A DNA stretch of 64,000 nt from Cristatella mucedo (Eukaryota; Bryozoa; Phylactolaemata; Cristatellidae), in the NCBI GenBank assembly GCA_009760855.2, contig WPIO01000039.1, positions 371,501 to 435,500 on the forward strand, read 5' to 3'. Shown here one piece after another: positions 21,043-33,296 of the stretch (positions are counted from its first letter, which is position 1; every line of letters starts with the position of its first letter). The position numbers were made by a program, and so were the translations under genes. The notes beneath the pieces were generated by a model. That model was not told the origin of the DNA, did not search any database, and was given only the letters and a program-made list of their open reading frames with translations.

Positions 21043-24000
21043 CGTGTGTCCATGCACGACTTCCGCTGCTGCCTGTCTGTGCTGGGTTCGCACTGCAATC
21101 AGGCTGCCGTGCAGAAGCGAGCGCTGGCGGCACTGCGAGGCGCCAGCGCTCCCGAGCTGGGTGCGGCCGCCGAGCATCTCGTGGACGAGGCGCTTCGGAG
21201 GCCGAACGTCACTCACCCAATCGTTCAGCTCTGCCGCGCCGTGCTGGAGGTGAGAGCACGGTGGTAAGCTCTGGCCGCCGCTCCTATCGGCTCGGCTCAC
21301 GTGGACTAATCGACTTAGCTTGCTCGTCGTCGTCGTCGTCGTTCTCCTTCTTTGCAGCTCGTGCGCAACGTGGCCGGCCGAGGTCAGCGGGCGGCTGCTG
21401 CTGCCGGAAGCTTCAAGGCCGAGCTCACTTCCGCCTGCTACCATGCGCTCACCTGGCCGCGTGTTGGCTCTGCCGCCGACTGCGCGGCAGGCGATGCCGG
21501 CGCCTCGGGCTGCTGTGGCCACGACGACCGAGGAGGCGTCGAGCGGCAGGGATACGAGCCGCAGCGCCGTCGGCTGTGCTTCGTCGCTCGCCTCGTCGTG
21601 CAGCTGCACGTGGCCGACCTGCTGGTCGCCGGCGACTCGCTGCTGCACGACTGCTTGGCCAGCCTGCTCACTTCGCCGGCCGCGCTCGACTACTCAGCCG
21701 ACGGCAGCGTCGGCAGCGACGACGACCTTGACTGCGCGGCCAGCATCCTGGCCATGCACGGCCGACGGCTCGACCTGCCTCACACGAAGGTGAGGCACAG
21801 CGTGGGCCTGAGCTCTCTGCAGGCGAGCCGTTGCTGCCGTGATGAAGCCGCCTACATCGTGCCTCTTCCCTTATGCTGCTCGGCCAGCTCGCTCAGGGTA
21901 CTTGCTCGGTGTGTCCTTACTTTCTTGGCGTGCTTGCACCTTCTTGGCATGTTTGCACCTTCTTGGCGTGCTTCCAGCACTCGTAGGCAGCACGCGCAGC
22001 CCCCCTGCGACGTACCGGCGCAGGCACGCTGTTCAGGCTGTTCGGCAGGTTTAGACACTGGTGCATGACGTTTGGCTTGGCTAGACTCGCCGGAATTTTG
22101 GCTGAGCATGTCACCTGTCCCATCCAGTACCGACGGGCGATTGGGCAATCACACGCACTCGGCTGTCGCTTGAGATGCCCACTCGGCCATTAAAGTCTGG
22201 TTTAGACCGGTGAGTCTTGCTTCCTACCCGTTTCATACCTACTCGAGCCTTCGGTCTAAACGTCACAAATATGGTGGGGGCAGTCCGAGACTTAGGAAAG
22301 GCTGGACTCACCAGCTACTAACCCGGTTCTTTTCCCTGGCCACTTCTCAGGCAAGACTTTGCAAGTGACCTATTATATAGGCACTGTTTAGGCCATGCCT
22401 ACTGCACTGCTTTGAAAGGAGTAGCAGACGAATTGACCAGCAAACTCATCGATGCATTCCAAGCAAGTCCCTGTTTATGGGACACCCTGAGCTCGGAGTT
22501 CAAAAATCAGATTTTGAGGTGGCTTCTTTTGTGCTGGTTGAGGCAAAGCATAAACAGCAGCAGCCAACTCCAATTTACTGGGACGTGCATCATGGATGGC
22601 CATTTCATATGTCCCTAATGCTCAGTGGGAGGAGTGAGTAGGAAGCAAGACTTGGGGTAAGACTGCCGTCTAAACCTCCTACAAGAAGACCGAAGTAAGA
22701 ATCGATTTGGTTGGAAGCAAAACTCAGTCTATACGAGGCTTTAGTCGCTACCGCCTCGTTGCTGTTTTTTATTTTCTGCCGGCGAACTGACGAACTATTT
22801 CGCGATTGCTCTTGCATCTCAGTTTAGCATCCGACATGGCACTTTATCGTTTGTCTGCGACTGCAAGATCTTACATGGTGGTTCTAAAGTACTGTACATA
22901 ATCTGCCCTCCGTGCGATCGTTTGTCTGCGACTGCAAGATCTTACATGGCGGTTCTAAAGTACTGTACATAATCTGCCCTCCGTGCGACATAATAATAAT
23001 AATAATGTACTTGATAAAGCGCCCTCGGAGAACTTAATCTCTTTCTAGGCGCTTTACATTTGCTGCAAAGGGAAATGCAATTAAATGGTAAGGAAAATCA
23101 TGCTTGAAAAACAAACAAAATGAATAACATGGTTAGGGGTGACATGCACAGGGTCAGCATGCAAATGTGGTTAGTGGCAGCATGCACAGTGTCAGCACGC
23201 ATAAGCACATCAAGGACGAATCACAGGGACCCGCTAAATGCTGTCCTAAATAGGTGTGTTTTTAGATTCCTTTTAAATGTGGTCAGGTCAGGGGATGTTC
23301 TGACGCTGGTCGGGAGGGAGTTCCAGGCTTTGGGAGCATACGAACTAAATGCACGGTCTCCAAAGGATTTGAGGTTTGTACGAGGTATTTCTAGACTGTT
23401 GGATTCCGAAAAGCGGGTGGTACGATGCTTGGCCTGATGGGAGAGTATGTTGGAGAGATAGGCTAGAGCCATAGAATGAAGGGACCTAAAAGTGAGCGAC
23501 AAAACCTTGAAGTCAATCCGTTGCTTGACTGGTAGCCAGTGCAGGTCGGCAAGAAGTGGAGTAATGTGGCAACTGTGACGCTCACGACAGACAAGCCTAG
23601 CTGCTGAGTTTTGCACCAGCTGCAATCGCCTGATCACAAATGCTGGTAGGCCAGTAAGCAGTGAGTTGCAGAAGTCTAGACGAGATGTCACGAATGCATG
23701 GACCAACTTAGACGTGGTATCCTTATCTAAACAAGCCCGAATTTTAGCAATGTTATGAAGCTGAAAATAGGAAGATTTGACCGTGGAGCTAATATGGTCG
23801 TCTAACGAGAGGTCGCTTTGACACCTAGATTTCGAGCTGATTCGACAGAGGATATGCTGGCAGAGCCAATTTTGAGTGTCAGCCTTTCCAATCTCTGAAT
23901 CACACTGGGTTTGCCCATAACTAGTAAGTTAGTTTTGTCATCGTGCAATCTGCAATGTAACTTCGTCCTTGGAGGAGCAGGCAATGTCGATGTAATTGAA

Positions 24001-25738
24001 CGAAGAAGAAAACCATGCATCGCATGTTTTGGTGTGCCGTCGGCATACTTTACTTCCCCAAGCCAGGGCTAAATCAGCTCGATTACAGAAGCTCATCGCT
24101 CTTTCTATAGAATCGTGTTGCACTTTTTATGATCACATGGTTTGGTGGCTCCGTTTGGTTTGGCTGGGTTGATGCTTCATAGTGTCGACTTTTGTAAGCC
24201 GAAGTGGAATAGTACATTTCGACTAATTCTGTATCACGTTTTCTAAGCTGGCTTCAGTTCTGTGGATTGGCTGCATCTAGTGTCTGGCTTAAGCTATTTT
24301 CTAGCTAATCGAGACCAATCGTGGCCTTAATATACTGCATATTGTATATATCTCAAGTTTATTATTCTGTAGCCACTAATGGATGAGCACTTCAAACATA
24401 TCGACCTCGTCAGATGCAATTACTTGACGCCAATAAGAATGCGCCTTCTGCTGGAAGGCCTCGTAGACCTTCGGAATGTAAGTGGTCACGTGGTCTAACA
24501 TTACATCCAGGTTGTTTCCTGGTATGCCAATGATCTATGGCAGTAGTGGTCTCCAATGTCTTTCAGTTTTAAACTGTCTTCATAACAACCGAGAACTGGC
24601 CATGCTGAGGGACATAGAGACGAATCCCAACCTCTGCCTAAATTAGTTGGAACCTTAGTAATATCGGAACGCCGCAGAAGATGTCTGCCTGATACGAGTT
24701 GCTACATGTCACAGCCTGAGATATTTGCTGGATGCGTGCCCTACTAGCTGATTTACGAGCCTCATTTGTATAGTGGCAGAAGAGCCTTAACGGCTATCAC
24801 CATCGCTTGCAGTTGGCAATAAAGGATCGCCCACTGCAGGATTTGTGAACCGACGACCTCAGTCAGTCGTGAAGAGCAAGCACCTTACCTTCTGAGCTAT
24901 CATGGCCCTCACAGCTCACGAGGGGCTTCAATTCACATGAGGTGTTGAGTCTCGGTTAAAATTATATACCTTGAAATGCCCTGCAACTGTATAGAACTTT
25001 TTAAGATGGTTGCATTATTTTTAGGTATACTTGGGATATTAAAATTAAAATTTCAAGGGTCGACAGATTCAACAGCCTCATTTACATAGCAGCAAAAGAG
25101 ACATGGTGGCTGCCATGCTACTAGGAGCTGGCAAAACAGATTGCCTGCTGAATAACTCGAACCTGCCCTGTAGAAGGCTAAGGTGGGAGCGGTGATACAG
25201 GCATTAGGGCATTTAGGAGCTGTATCCAAATCCATAACATGTGATGGTCAAGTTGTGGCAGCAAGCTGAGTACCCAATGTCATCAATTTAAAGCAACTGA
25301 GGCCTTTATGTTACCTGTGTTCAGAGCTCTCTGATGATAATAAATCCAGCTACCTTTCTCTATTATGGCTCCTCATTTGCAAAACAACGTGTGTGGGGGC
25401 AATTTTAGGTCCAGTGGTACTGTCTGCCCACTTGTATTCCTTCATTTGTTAAGGCAAATACATATTCCACGGTGGATAGTGTAGTTTTGGTTGCCTTCTT
25501 GTGACCAACCATTGCTGTGAGCCGAAGTTACTCAACAAGCACTGCGTTGATATGAAAAACATTGGATGCAATTGTGGTATTGGTGCTTTTTTCTATGCAA
25601 TTGCATGTAAGTAAGCGCTGTATGTACAAATGGTCAGTTCGGTGCCTTTGTTTCCATGTTGTGCAATTCGGTTTTCCCGTTCATGTCAAATTTGATTTTG
25701 TTTTACATTTTCAGCGTGCTTGGTATGCCAGAGTATGA
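21043..25738 (+). CDS. MIF4G domain protein, MIF4GD/eIF4G-like (unit 1)
   Basis: Four exons fit: 21043-21249, 21358-21789, 24373-24477 and 25715-25738, all joined in phase 0 by good GT-AG sites. They encode a single MIF4G domain, the helical-repeat fold of eIF4G and MIF4GD that binds translation and histone-mRNA factors. Exon 1 carries EHLVDEALRRP and LCRAVLE; exon 2 has the FKAELTSACYHAL helix, then FVARLVVQLHVADLL, LLHDCLASLL and HGRRLD; exon 3 gives PLMDEHFKHIDLV and ends in LVDLRN; the last exon adds RAWYARV and stop, matching the family's terminal LR-x3-W-x2-R motif. Exon 2 contains a glycine/alanine-rich insertion not usual for the family. If translation starts at the ATG at 21052 the protein has 252 residues, near the MIF4GD length. 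An acceptor at 21042 allows upstream exons. A polyadenylation signal AATAAA lies at 25923-25928. Confidence 0.8.
22846..22987. repeat. 71-bp tandem duplication
   Basis: Two copies of a 71-bp unit starting atcgtttgtctgcgactgca, differing at about one base (catggtgg versus catggcgg). They end where the tail of a LINE A copy starts. Confidence 0.9.
22988..23945 (-). mobile_element. LINE family A copy, C-terminal region and 3' end
   Basis: AAT tail at 22990-23004, a canonical stem-loop (aaagcgccctc ... aggcgcttt, 23016-23055), the 3' UTR, and an open minus-strand frame 23706-23221 ending in AWNSLPTSVRTSPDLTTFKR. A 10-bp-scale deletion near 23820 and the truncation near 23940 show it is dead. It lies in the intron of the MIF4G gene of unit 1. 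Confidence 0.8.
23946..24372. other. Intron, nothing recognised
   Basis: Unique sequence between the LINE and the exon at 24373. Confidence 0.3.
24745..24915 (-). mobile_element. tRNA-derived SINE
   Basis: On the minus strand an A-box-like gatagctcagaaggtaaggt and the GGTT...C B-box region (inserted by two bases here) precede the SINE body and the 3' segment ctatacaaatgaggc. It lies in the last intron of unit 1. Confidence 0.7.
25060..25215 (-). mobile_element. tRNA-derived SINE, diverged
   Basis: The 3' segment (complement of cagattcaacagcctcattt) and a decayed B-box region (ataactcgaacctgccctg) are in the expected order and spacing; the A box is unclear. Confidence 0.45.
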
Positions 25739-28609
25739 GCTATATATCACCTACTATTTGTTTGGACACAACTAGAGTCGTGAGGATCGGCTCCATCGTA
25801 ACGTTCGGGCAGTGCAGGCAGTGGCCAGATTTGTGCAAGCGCGTGCCACCTGCATGAGAAGTGGTTTCACTTCAGTCGCTGTTTGCTCAGCCAACCCAAG
25901 GCTTTCGTTTGTTGCCGATGCTAATAAAGTCCTTTCACTTTGGTTTCTAGCTGTCGCGAGACGTGATTACTGAAGTTCCGATTTACTTCCTACATGAAAA
26001 CGATCGTTTTGCTTTATAGACTCTTGATCTGCCTCGGAAAACATTCGCTGTCTGTGCGAATGGTGCCGCTTTACTTGTGGCGTTGCCCTTGACGTCATTG
26101 CCAAGACTGTATTTAGAGCCCGTGGCATACATGGATAGCCGAGTTCGTCCATGAAAAGATCCGAGCAGTTCAATTGTAAGGCTACCCTCTATGATAGATG
26201 ATAGGTTGTGTGTTTGTGGTCAATACCATCCCGTGAAGGCCACAATGGCCCAATGTGTCAGCTCCAAGCACTTGCAATAATTGTCTCGGTGAGTTGGGTT
26301 GAATCTGTGCAGGTTGATGCAGTCGTATTGCCCATTGTCATCCACTGATGTCCTGTGACCTGTAGGCTTTCAAAACCTTGAAGTGAAGCCGTTAATAGCC
26401 AACTATCACGGGATTGTTTGAGCTGCTACTTCCTTCGGACGACCAGACTTCCAGTGCAAACGTAGTGACTATGGCATCGTTCATTCTACTGCTTGCTGGG
26501 GCTATCTTATTCTCGTGTAACTGTTTCTTTACACCGCCTTGCAAGTTCATGCATAATTGCTATTCGTCATGTTACGAGACATTTTATCGTGCGGCGAGAA
26601 CGTTGCCTTGGCCATGCCTTGATGGACGTCTGCTTGCTGTGAAGCAAACCTCATGTTGCTGACATGCCCATGGATGCCGTGCATGCACAACAATTGCAAT
26701 AATGCTGCCTGACAATGTAATTTCGGTTGGTGAGATGTACTAAAATGCAGGCGTTGATTGGGTCACGTTACCTGCAAATTTCTAGTTGAACAGTAATATG
26801 CTTTTACTGCAGCTGGAATATCCACTAGTCGGTTATGGGTTGGCCAGGAACAAGCTCTTGTAGTGGGCTTTTTTAGCTGCGTTGCAGAAAACCTGCAAGT
26901 CGTAGACAACGGCCGAATAGCTTACTAGTAATGTGATTCTCAGCCTTGCCGGTCAAGCAGGAATGAGCGTGTGTTCGATGAGCTGTATTCATTCGTGGGC
27001 AAGAAACCTGAATCCGGCTGCGGCAAGCCGAGCCAAGGAACCACCGGCAGTTGTCAACAAAAGCTAGTTACATTATATTTTCTCTTGATAAAAAACAGTC
27101 CCTATTAGTGTACAGTCGGGTCCGATACGGCTGGCCCATGAAGTTGGTGCTTTGAGAGCTAAAAGAGCAGTTCAGCCTAACATGATGAATCTGTAGTTGA
27201 AAAAAGGAGCTGCTTTACAGCTAGAACGTATCGAGTGGGTGACCAAGCGAGTAGGTATCACCGGAGACTAGGTGCATCTTACACATTGATGCTGGGAATG
27301 CAAACGCTATCACGATCCAAGCCAGGATTTTGTCACGGATAGCTGCCATGGCCGTCGCTCACAAAAACCTGCTGTTCGTACGACGGCTACCGGGTTAAGG
27401 TGTACGACTTTTTTCTTGTATGTGCTTATGCGCAGATGTCATTTAGTTGGCAATGTGCGGTAATTACATGGGGTTGCAATATTTTTCGGTAGCACTAGCA
27501 CATTTGGTGTGACCTAAATGCAGTTTGTTATTAAGGCAATTTTTTTTTCAGCTGATGGTCCGAGTGTGTGCTGCTGCTAACCTAGGAATGCAAAATGGTT
27601 GACGTGATCCCGTTCTACGAAGCAATGAAGACCAAGCTGGTGATAAGCGAAACTGTATATGCATTTCCTGAAGGTACTGAAAGTTAACGTGGCTTTTGGC
27701 TCGAAATCGGCATCCCATCCTTCATCTACAAAGAGAATAGGAAAGGTCGCAGAGTGAGTCGCAGTCGAGGAATTAAATGGCACGGAGCGAGTGAAAGCTG
27801 GACCGTAGAGTAGAATGTGACAGATACGGTAGAAGGAGAATGAGAAGATGTCATCATTGCACGAGAATTGTGGAGGTGAATTCCTAGTCTTTGACCTGCC
27901 GAACAATTGTTCTCTCACTAAAAGCGTCCACCAAGTGCCCATTTGTTGAAGCACGGGCTCAGGTGTATGTGGGCCGTCGCCTGTGCACCGTTTCATCAAG
28001 CTTCCGGAGTAAGCTACGGAAGTCGCTTTTTCTCTTATATTCCCTCTACCTAGATATCACTCGCTCACTCGGAAGCCTGTGAAACGTGCCTCCGTGCCTA
28101 AATAATAAACCAGATTTTGACGCTGGAGTTCTGGAGATTTGGAGCGGTTAATGAATTGCAGCCTATGGGAAAAGGACTTCACATGTAATAATTAAAGACA
28201 CCTGTACCCTGGGCTGTGCAGTGGTCAGTTGTGCTTCGTGCTTTCACGGGAGTGGCTGTACGCTGTAGCCGGTTCCTGGACGCCTATAGCCCTCGTTGGC
28301 TGTCAAATTGCCTGTTCCAAGCTAAACGCGGACCCATTTGAATACGGCATGTGCTTTTTATCTACTGCCGCGCTCAGCTGCTGTAAGAATGCATGCGCGC
28401 TTTTTGGTGCTGCACCCACGAATCGTAAGCCGCACTTCGCGAGGGCAGCTTCACGGGGCGTCGGCAGCCCTGGCACGGTTACGAGCGCTATGTTTGTTTA
28501 TGGCTTGGGACTTTAGCGGTGGCGAAGTCGAACGGAGCGTCTAAAATATTACCGTCGCACCACTCATCTCGAACTAGGTCATTCGTGCTCAGCCTGAACC
28601 ATCATTCAC
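25739..28609. other. Intergenic region between units 1 and 2
   Basis: It contains the AATAAA at 25923 and then unique sequence. A frame at 26414-26662 has one hydrophobic stretch but no gene support. Minus-strand similarity to the family B C-terminal region around 27690-27900 (gagaattgtgg, tttgacctgcc) suggests an old B fragment. Two acceptor-like sites with short open frames (25953 and about 27552) are noted among rejected items. Confidence 0.4.
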
Positions 28610-28765
28610 CTGGGTCTTAGCCTAGGGGCACGTAAGGGGCTCGCACTTGAAGACCCAGGCAGCGGGTTAGAGTCCTGCGGTAGGCAATTCTTTATAACCC
28701 ACTAAAAACGGGAGTGATGGCCAACATGCATCATCTACTCGCTAGATAAATGATGCTGCTCTATC
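28610..28765 (+). mobile_element. tRNA-derived SINE
   Basis: gtcttagcctaggggcacg (A-box region) and GGGTTAGAGTCC (B box) are 50 bp apart, followed by the shared tgcggtaggcaattcttta body. The 3' end is diverged. It lies about 290 bp upstream of the ATG at 29056. Confidence 0.6.
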
Positions 28766-29055
28766 AGGTGGTCTTTTTTCTCTACTCGCGAGCAAGGCCG
28801 AGGCCGGAAGCAACAGCTCTGTGTACGTTAATTAAAATACTGAAGCAAAATGGTGTTAATTTGCTACTTTCCGTGAGATAAATTTCTCAAGATAAATTGC
28901 CGAAACGGGAAAAGACGCAGCTCGTGAATTCGTGTCCGCTGACAAAGAAAGAAGTTAGTGCAAACTGCCTCGCTGGCCACGTCCCTCAAACCCAGGCGAG
29001 CACTTCCGGTAGTTAGGGCATTCCCCACCCGATCGCGCGTCGGCGGCCCGCCGCC

Positions 29056-30071
29056 ATGGAGGTCTTGCAGCCAATTTTCGAATGTCCCATTTGCCTCGAG
29101 AGACTGAAAGACCCGAAGGTCCTGAGCTGTTTCCACAGCCTGTGCAGTCTGTGCGTACAAAAGTACGCAGCCTCCAACGCCTTCGAGAGCCGAATGCTGT
29201 GCCCGACGTGCAGACAAGTGACGACCATCCCAGAGCCGGGCGGAGCGGCCGGCGTTGCAAACCTGCCTGTCAACAGCTACCTGGTCGCTTTGATGGACGC
29301 GGCGGCGAAGGTGCTCGAGCCAGCTAATAGAGCAACGTCTTCGCCGTCCCGGACGTCGTCGGACGCTGCCCAGCGCGGCGGCGACAGCAGCAGCAGCTTT
29401 GCGGGAAACGAAGTGGGCAAATGTTGCGGCCGCCACTCGTCCGAGGCCGTGCAGCTGTACTGCGCGTCGTGCGCGTGTCTGATATGCGTCCAGTGCGTGC
29501 TGACCACCTGCAAGCAGCACGACCACAAGTCGATCGCGAGCGCAGCCGGCGGTGCTCGCAGCTCGCTCACGCAGCTGGCGTCGCGGGCCGGCACGTACGT
29601 GGGCCGCGCCGCCAGAGCTGGCAGCGACGCCGAGACGTACCGCGCCGACATGCGAGAGCATACGGCGGCCTGCCTGCGCTCGCTCGAACAGCGCAGGGCC
29701 GGCGCACACGCCGCCCTGCAGTCGGCCTACGACGGCGCCGTGCGTAACGTACAGAGACGCGCGGTCGCCTGGGAAGCGAAGGCCGACGAGTTCGCGGAGA
29801 GCGTCGACCGGTCGCAGAGCGAATGCCAGAGGCAGCTCATCGAGGTCGGCGAGCTGATCTCGCACCGGTCCGACATCGCCGTCGTCGCCAGCTTTGCAGC
29901 AGCAGAGAGGCGGCTGGGCGACCTGCTGGCGTCGCCGTGGCTTCGCAAGGCCGCTCTCGCGAAAGAGAAGTTTGTGTTCAGCAGCGGCAGCGACTTTTTA
30001 GCGCAGCTAAAGAAGTATTTCTACGTGAGCTCCGCAGAAGAGCTGGGCACCGAGCTCAAGCTGCTGCCAAG
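29056..30071 (+). CDS. RING finger/B-box/helical protein, first exon (unit 2)
   Basis: The start has a strong Kozak context (gccgccATGG). It encodes a C3HC4 RING (C10, C13, C25, H27, C30, C33, C49, C52), the shared linker PEPGG and LPVNSY, a serine-rich spacer (94-115) and a B-box type 2 (about 123-157; C124, H127, C136, C139, C144, C147, H155, H157). A long alanine/glutamate/arginine-rich helical stretch follows (about 170-330), probably a coiled coil. This is a TRIM-like layout; a ubiquitin E3 role is a family inference. The frame reaches a TAA at 30073-30075, giving 339 residues, but that TAA lies inside a consensus splice donor (AAG then GTAAGC at 30072). If spliced, the exon ends in phase 2, which matches the exon at 34127. 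High GC contrasts with the flanks. Confidence 0.88.
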
Positions 30072-31020
30072 GTAAGCGACGACGTCAATGGGCCGCCGCA
30101 ATATCGGGGGGGGGGCGTGCCCTGGGAGCAGCCGCGAAGAGCTAGCTATCGATACTGCTCGCGTCGGCGTGCCACGGCAGCTCGGCTCGCTGTGGCAGCC
30201 ACAATGTTTGGTGGGCTGCCGCTCCCCGTGAGCAGCACCGAAGAGCTAGCCACACGACGAGCGGTCGACCAGGCGAACGTGGGACACGTGACTCGAGTTG
30301 GCCTGATTGTGATTGTTCCCCATGCCGCAGAACAGAACAGAACAGAACAGAAGTGCTGGGAAACGATTTCCATTTAGTCGACGATGCTTGTATTCTCGTT
30401 AGTAAGTCCCGCGTGCCAACTTCGGTGTTGCATTGCCGAGTTTATCTTAGATTACCAACAGCTTAAGTGCTAGCAACCTGTGTGCAACGAAGCGAATGCA
30501 TGTATTTTAGCTTGGAGACTAGTTAAAGACTAAAAGTTAGCGTCTAAGATGTGAGAGAAAGCTGAAGATGATAATGATCAACGTAATCTGGGGTGCACAT
30601 ACGTGAGTCCTATTATGCTGTATAGTAAGTTTTGCAGGGACCCTCCATGTGGACATCTGCCTATACCAGTGTCCAAGTATATGCTTTGACGATTCCTGAC
30701 TTAAAATCAATATTAACCAGGAGAGCTTCAAAGGACTGTTAACTTCAATGTGTCTGAATAGCATAACTGACTGCAGTTTTCATAGAAAAACTATGGTTTC
30801 CTGCTGCCATTGTGGATGGACAAGTCTATCAGAGCGATTGATCCAAAATAAAAGAAGGCCGAGGGAGAGAATATGCGAGTAACTATCTCAGATGAGAGCT
30901 AAAAAAGCAAACAATAGAGGAAGCCACTCATCGGTGCTCTTCCAAAGCTCAACAGAATAGTTGCATGCAACAAAACTCGAAAATATGAATAGACCAAGAA
31001 GAAGCCTACGAGCATCATAG
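30072..31020. other. Intron or 3' flank of the RING exon
   Basis: GC-rich to about 30350, then AT-rich. Includes a G8 run at about 30106 and four to five AACAG repeats at 30331-30352. No exon recognised. Confidence 0.35.
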
Positions 31021-31024
31021 GCTC

Positions 31025-31465
31025 AAGCTGGTTTGATCCAGTGGTTAAGGTGCTCGCCCGACCAAGGTCTGGCAGAATAAATCAAATAAAATAAATCCTA
31101 GCTGACTAAACAGCTTTTTTGTATAGTGACAGAAGAGCCTTTACGGCTATCACCACCGCTTGCAGTGGCGATAAGGGATCGCCCACCGCAGGAATCGAAC
31201 CCACAACCTCGGGACTGTGGTCGTGAAAGCAACCACATTACCTAGTGTGCCATCACGGCTCACCAGGCAGAGGTCGTGGGCTCGAGCTCCGAGGCACATG
31301 TGAAGCACCTTAATAAAGATTAAGTTCTCTTGGGGCGCTATACAAATAAATATATATATAAAACTTAATAAGCATCTCACTGATTACAAAGCTAACTACA
31401 GAAATAAACTGATGTTAAGGTGTGAGCTCTTCACGACCCAAGTCGTGGGTTTGAGTACTTGACTG
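31025..31465. mobile_element. Cluster of tRNA-derived SINE sequences
   Basis: A complete minus-strand SINE lies at 31090-31265: A box TGGCACACTAGG, B box GGTTCGATTCC on the element strand, and 3' segment ctatacaaaaaagctg. It is flanked by plus-strand 5' pieces at 31025-31078 (ccagtggttaaggtgctcgcc) and 31405-31460 (ttaaggtgtgagctcttcacgac ... gtgggtttgagt). Between them, 31265-31345 joins a B-box-like gtgggctcgagctcc to gattaagttctcttggggcgc, the A-type LINE 3' end. Confidence 0.65.
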
Positions 31466-31549
31466 ACACTAGGTAATGCTAGACTAGCTGAAATTCAGCG
31501 TTGCTTTCAATATGCACCATAAGTTCCCCCTTGATGTTCACCGGCGTAA

Positions 31550-31650
31550 GATAGTAGTAATATAGTAATAATGACAATATAGCACCCAAGGAGAAAAAAA
31601 TCTCTAGGCACTTCACATGGGTTGGTTAGAAAGCATATCAAGTGACAAAT
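31550..31650 (-). mobile_element. LINE A/C-type 3' end
   Basis: A degenerate AATAAT tail, then tagcacccaaggagaa ... tctctaggcacttcacatg; strongly truncated. Confidence 0.45.
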
Positions 31651-31694
31651 GGTAGTAAAAGGCAATTTTCAGTATTCCCAAGTGCATAAAGTCT

Positions 31695-32990
31695 TGTCTG
31701 GGCAGCACTGGCACTGCTCTGCAATAGTTCAGGTCCTATCTCAGTGGAAGACTCCAGAGTATTGACTTGAGTGGACAAAGGTCATCCGAGGCATCTCTGA
31801 AATGTGGGGCACCTTAAGGTACCATGCCTGGCCCGGTTTATTTCATGGTTTATACCCTCCCTCTTGCCGATGCGATTGCCAAGCACAATCTAGGCTTTTA
31901 CTACTTCTATGTGGATGACACTCAGCTTTACCTTTGCTTTGAACCCTCCCAGCCCCCAGCACATCAAATTATCTCAACTCTCTTGCTGCATACATTGATG
32001 GCATCCGCACATGGATGGCAGCAAACTTTCCTAAATTAAATGATAAAAACTAGCTTACTAGTTATGGGCAAACCAAGTGTATTTCAGAAATTGGAAAGGC
32101 TAATGCTCAAAATTGGCTCTGCCAGCATATCTCCTGCTGAATCTGCTCGAAATCTAGGTGTCATGTTCCAAAGTGACCTTTCGTTAGACGACCACATCAG
32201 CTCCACGATCAAGTCTGCCTACATTCAGCTACATAACGTTGCTAAAACTTGGGCTTGTTTAGATAGAGACACCGAATCCAAGTAGGTCCATGCATTTGTG
32301 ACATCCCGTCTTGACTTCTGTAACTCACTGCTTGCTGGCCTACCGGCATGTGTAATCAGGCACTTACAGCTGTTGCAAAACTGCAGCTAGGCTTGTCTGT
32401 CGTGAACGGTGCAGTTGCCACATCACACAACTTCTTGCCGACCTGCACTGCCTACCAGTCAAGCAAGAGATCCACTTCAAGGTTTTGTCGCTCACTTGTA
32501 GGTCCCTTCATCCTTTGGCTCCAGCCTTCCTATCAGATCTACTCCCCCATTAGGCCAAGCATCGTACCACCCGCTTTTCAGAATCTAACTGTTTACCTAT
32601 ACCTTGTACAAACCTCAAACCCTTTGGAGACTGTGCCTTTAGTTCGTATGCTCCCAAAGTCTGGAACTAACTGCCGACTTGCATCACGACATCCCCTGAC
32701 TTGACCACATTTAAAAAGAAATCAAAGCCCACCTATTTATGAGAGCATTTAGTGGGTCCCTGTGATTCGTCATGTATGTTCTTATGCGTGCTGACACTAT
32801 TATATGCTTCCACTAACCACACTTGCATGCTGACCCTGTGCATGTAACCCATAACCGTGTTATTCTTTTTGTTTATCTAGCATATCACTCACCTGTCGAT
32901 CGTGTTTTCTATGCAGCAAATGTAAAGCCCCTAGAAAGGAGATTGAGTTCACTGAGGGCGCTTTATCAAATATTGTTATTGTTATTAGAA
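31695..32990 (+). mobile_element. LINE family A copy, plus strand
   Basis: Starts within the reverse transcriptase (gcactggcactgctctgcaat) and runs through VDDTQLYL at about 31912-31940 (the catalytic YADD is VDD here), the C-terminal region and 3' UTR. The stem-loop follows at 32928-32970 and a TTATTG tail to 32990. Frameshifts at about 32040 and 32285. Lies between the RING exon and the MIF4G exons of unit 2. Confidence 0.75.
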
Positions 32991-33296
32991 AGGACAATTC
33001 AAACGGATGCAGCAAAGGCTGTGGGGAGAAGCTGGGTTTTAGCTTTCTTTAGAATGTCAACACGTGAGGGGATGTCGAAGTTCCAGTCGGCAGTGAGCAT
33101 CTGGCATTGCAAGCATGGGAACTAAGCAATGTTAATGCTGAGGCTAAAAGTAGCCGCTCGTTGAAGCCGATGGACGGCCTGCACTCCAGAGTGTGCCGAT
33201 GCCGAATGTGCATGCATTCGTGGATCGGCGTGGGCGCAAGCAAGCATGCACGCTCGTACATGTGCTCGTGTATTGGATGGTGGAGCGGTGGTATTC

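Noticed and set aside
20778-21731. Long plus and minus frames overlapping the MIF4G exons of unit 1
   Set aside because: Arginine/alanine/serine-rich shadows of a GC-rich gene; only the frame joining 21043-21249 and 21358-21789 matches MIF4G.
26414-26662. Small membrane protein frame
   Set aside because: One hydrophobic stretch, no splice or promoter support and no homologue known to me.
25953-27600. Two alternative last exons for unit 1 (after tttggtttctag at 25953 and ttttttttcag at about 27552)
   Set aside because: Both are in phase and have good acceptors, but the exon at 25715-25738 restores the family motif LR-x3-W-x2-R and comes first.
28864-29865. 333-residue open frame antisense to the RING exon
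   Set aside because: It mirrors the GC-rich RING/B-box exon, has no domain and biased arginine/alanine composition; an antisense shadow.
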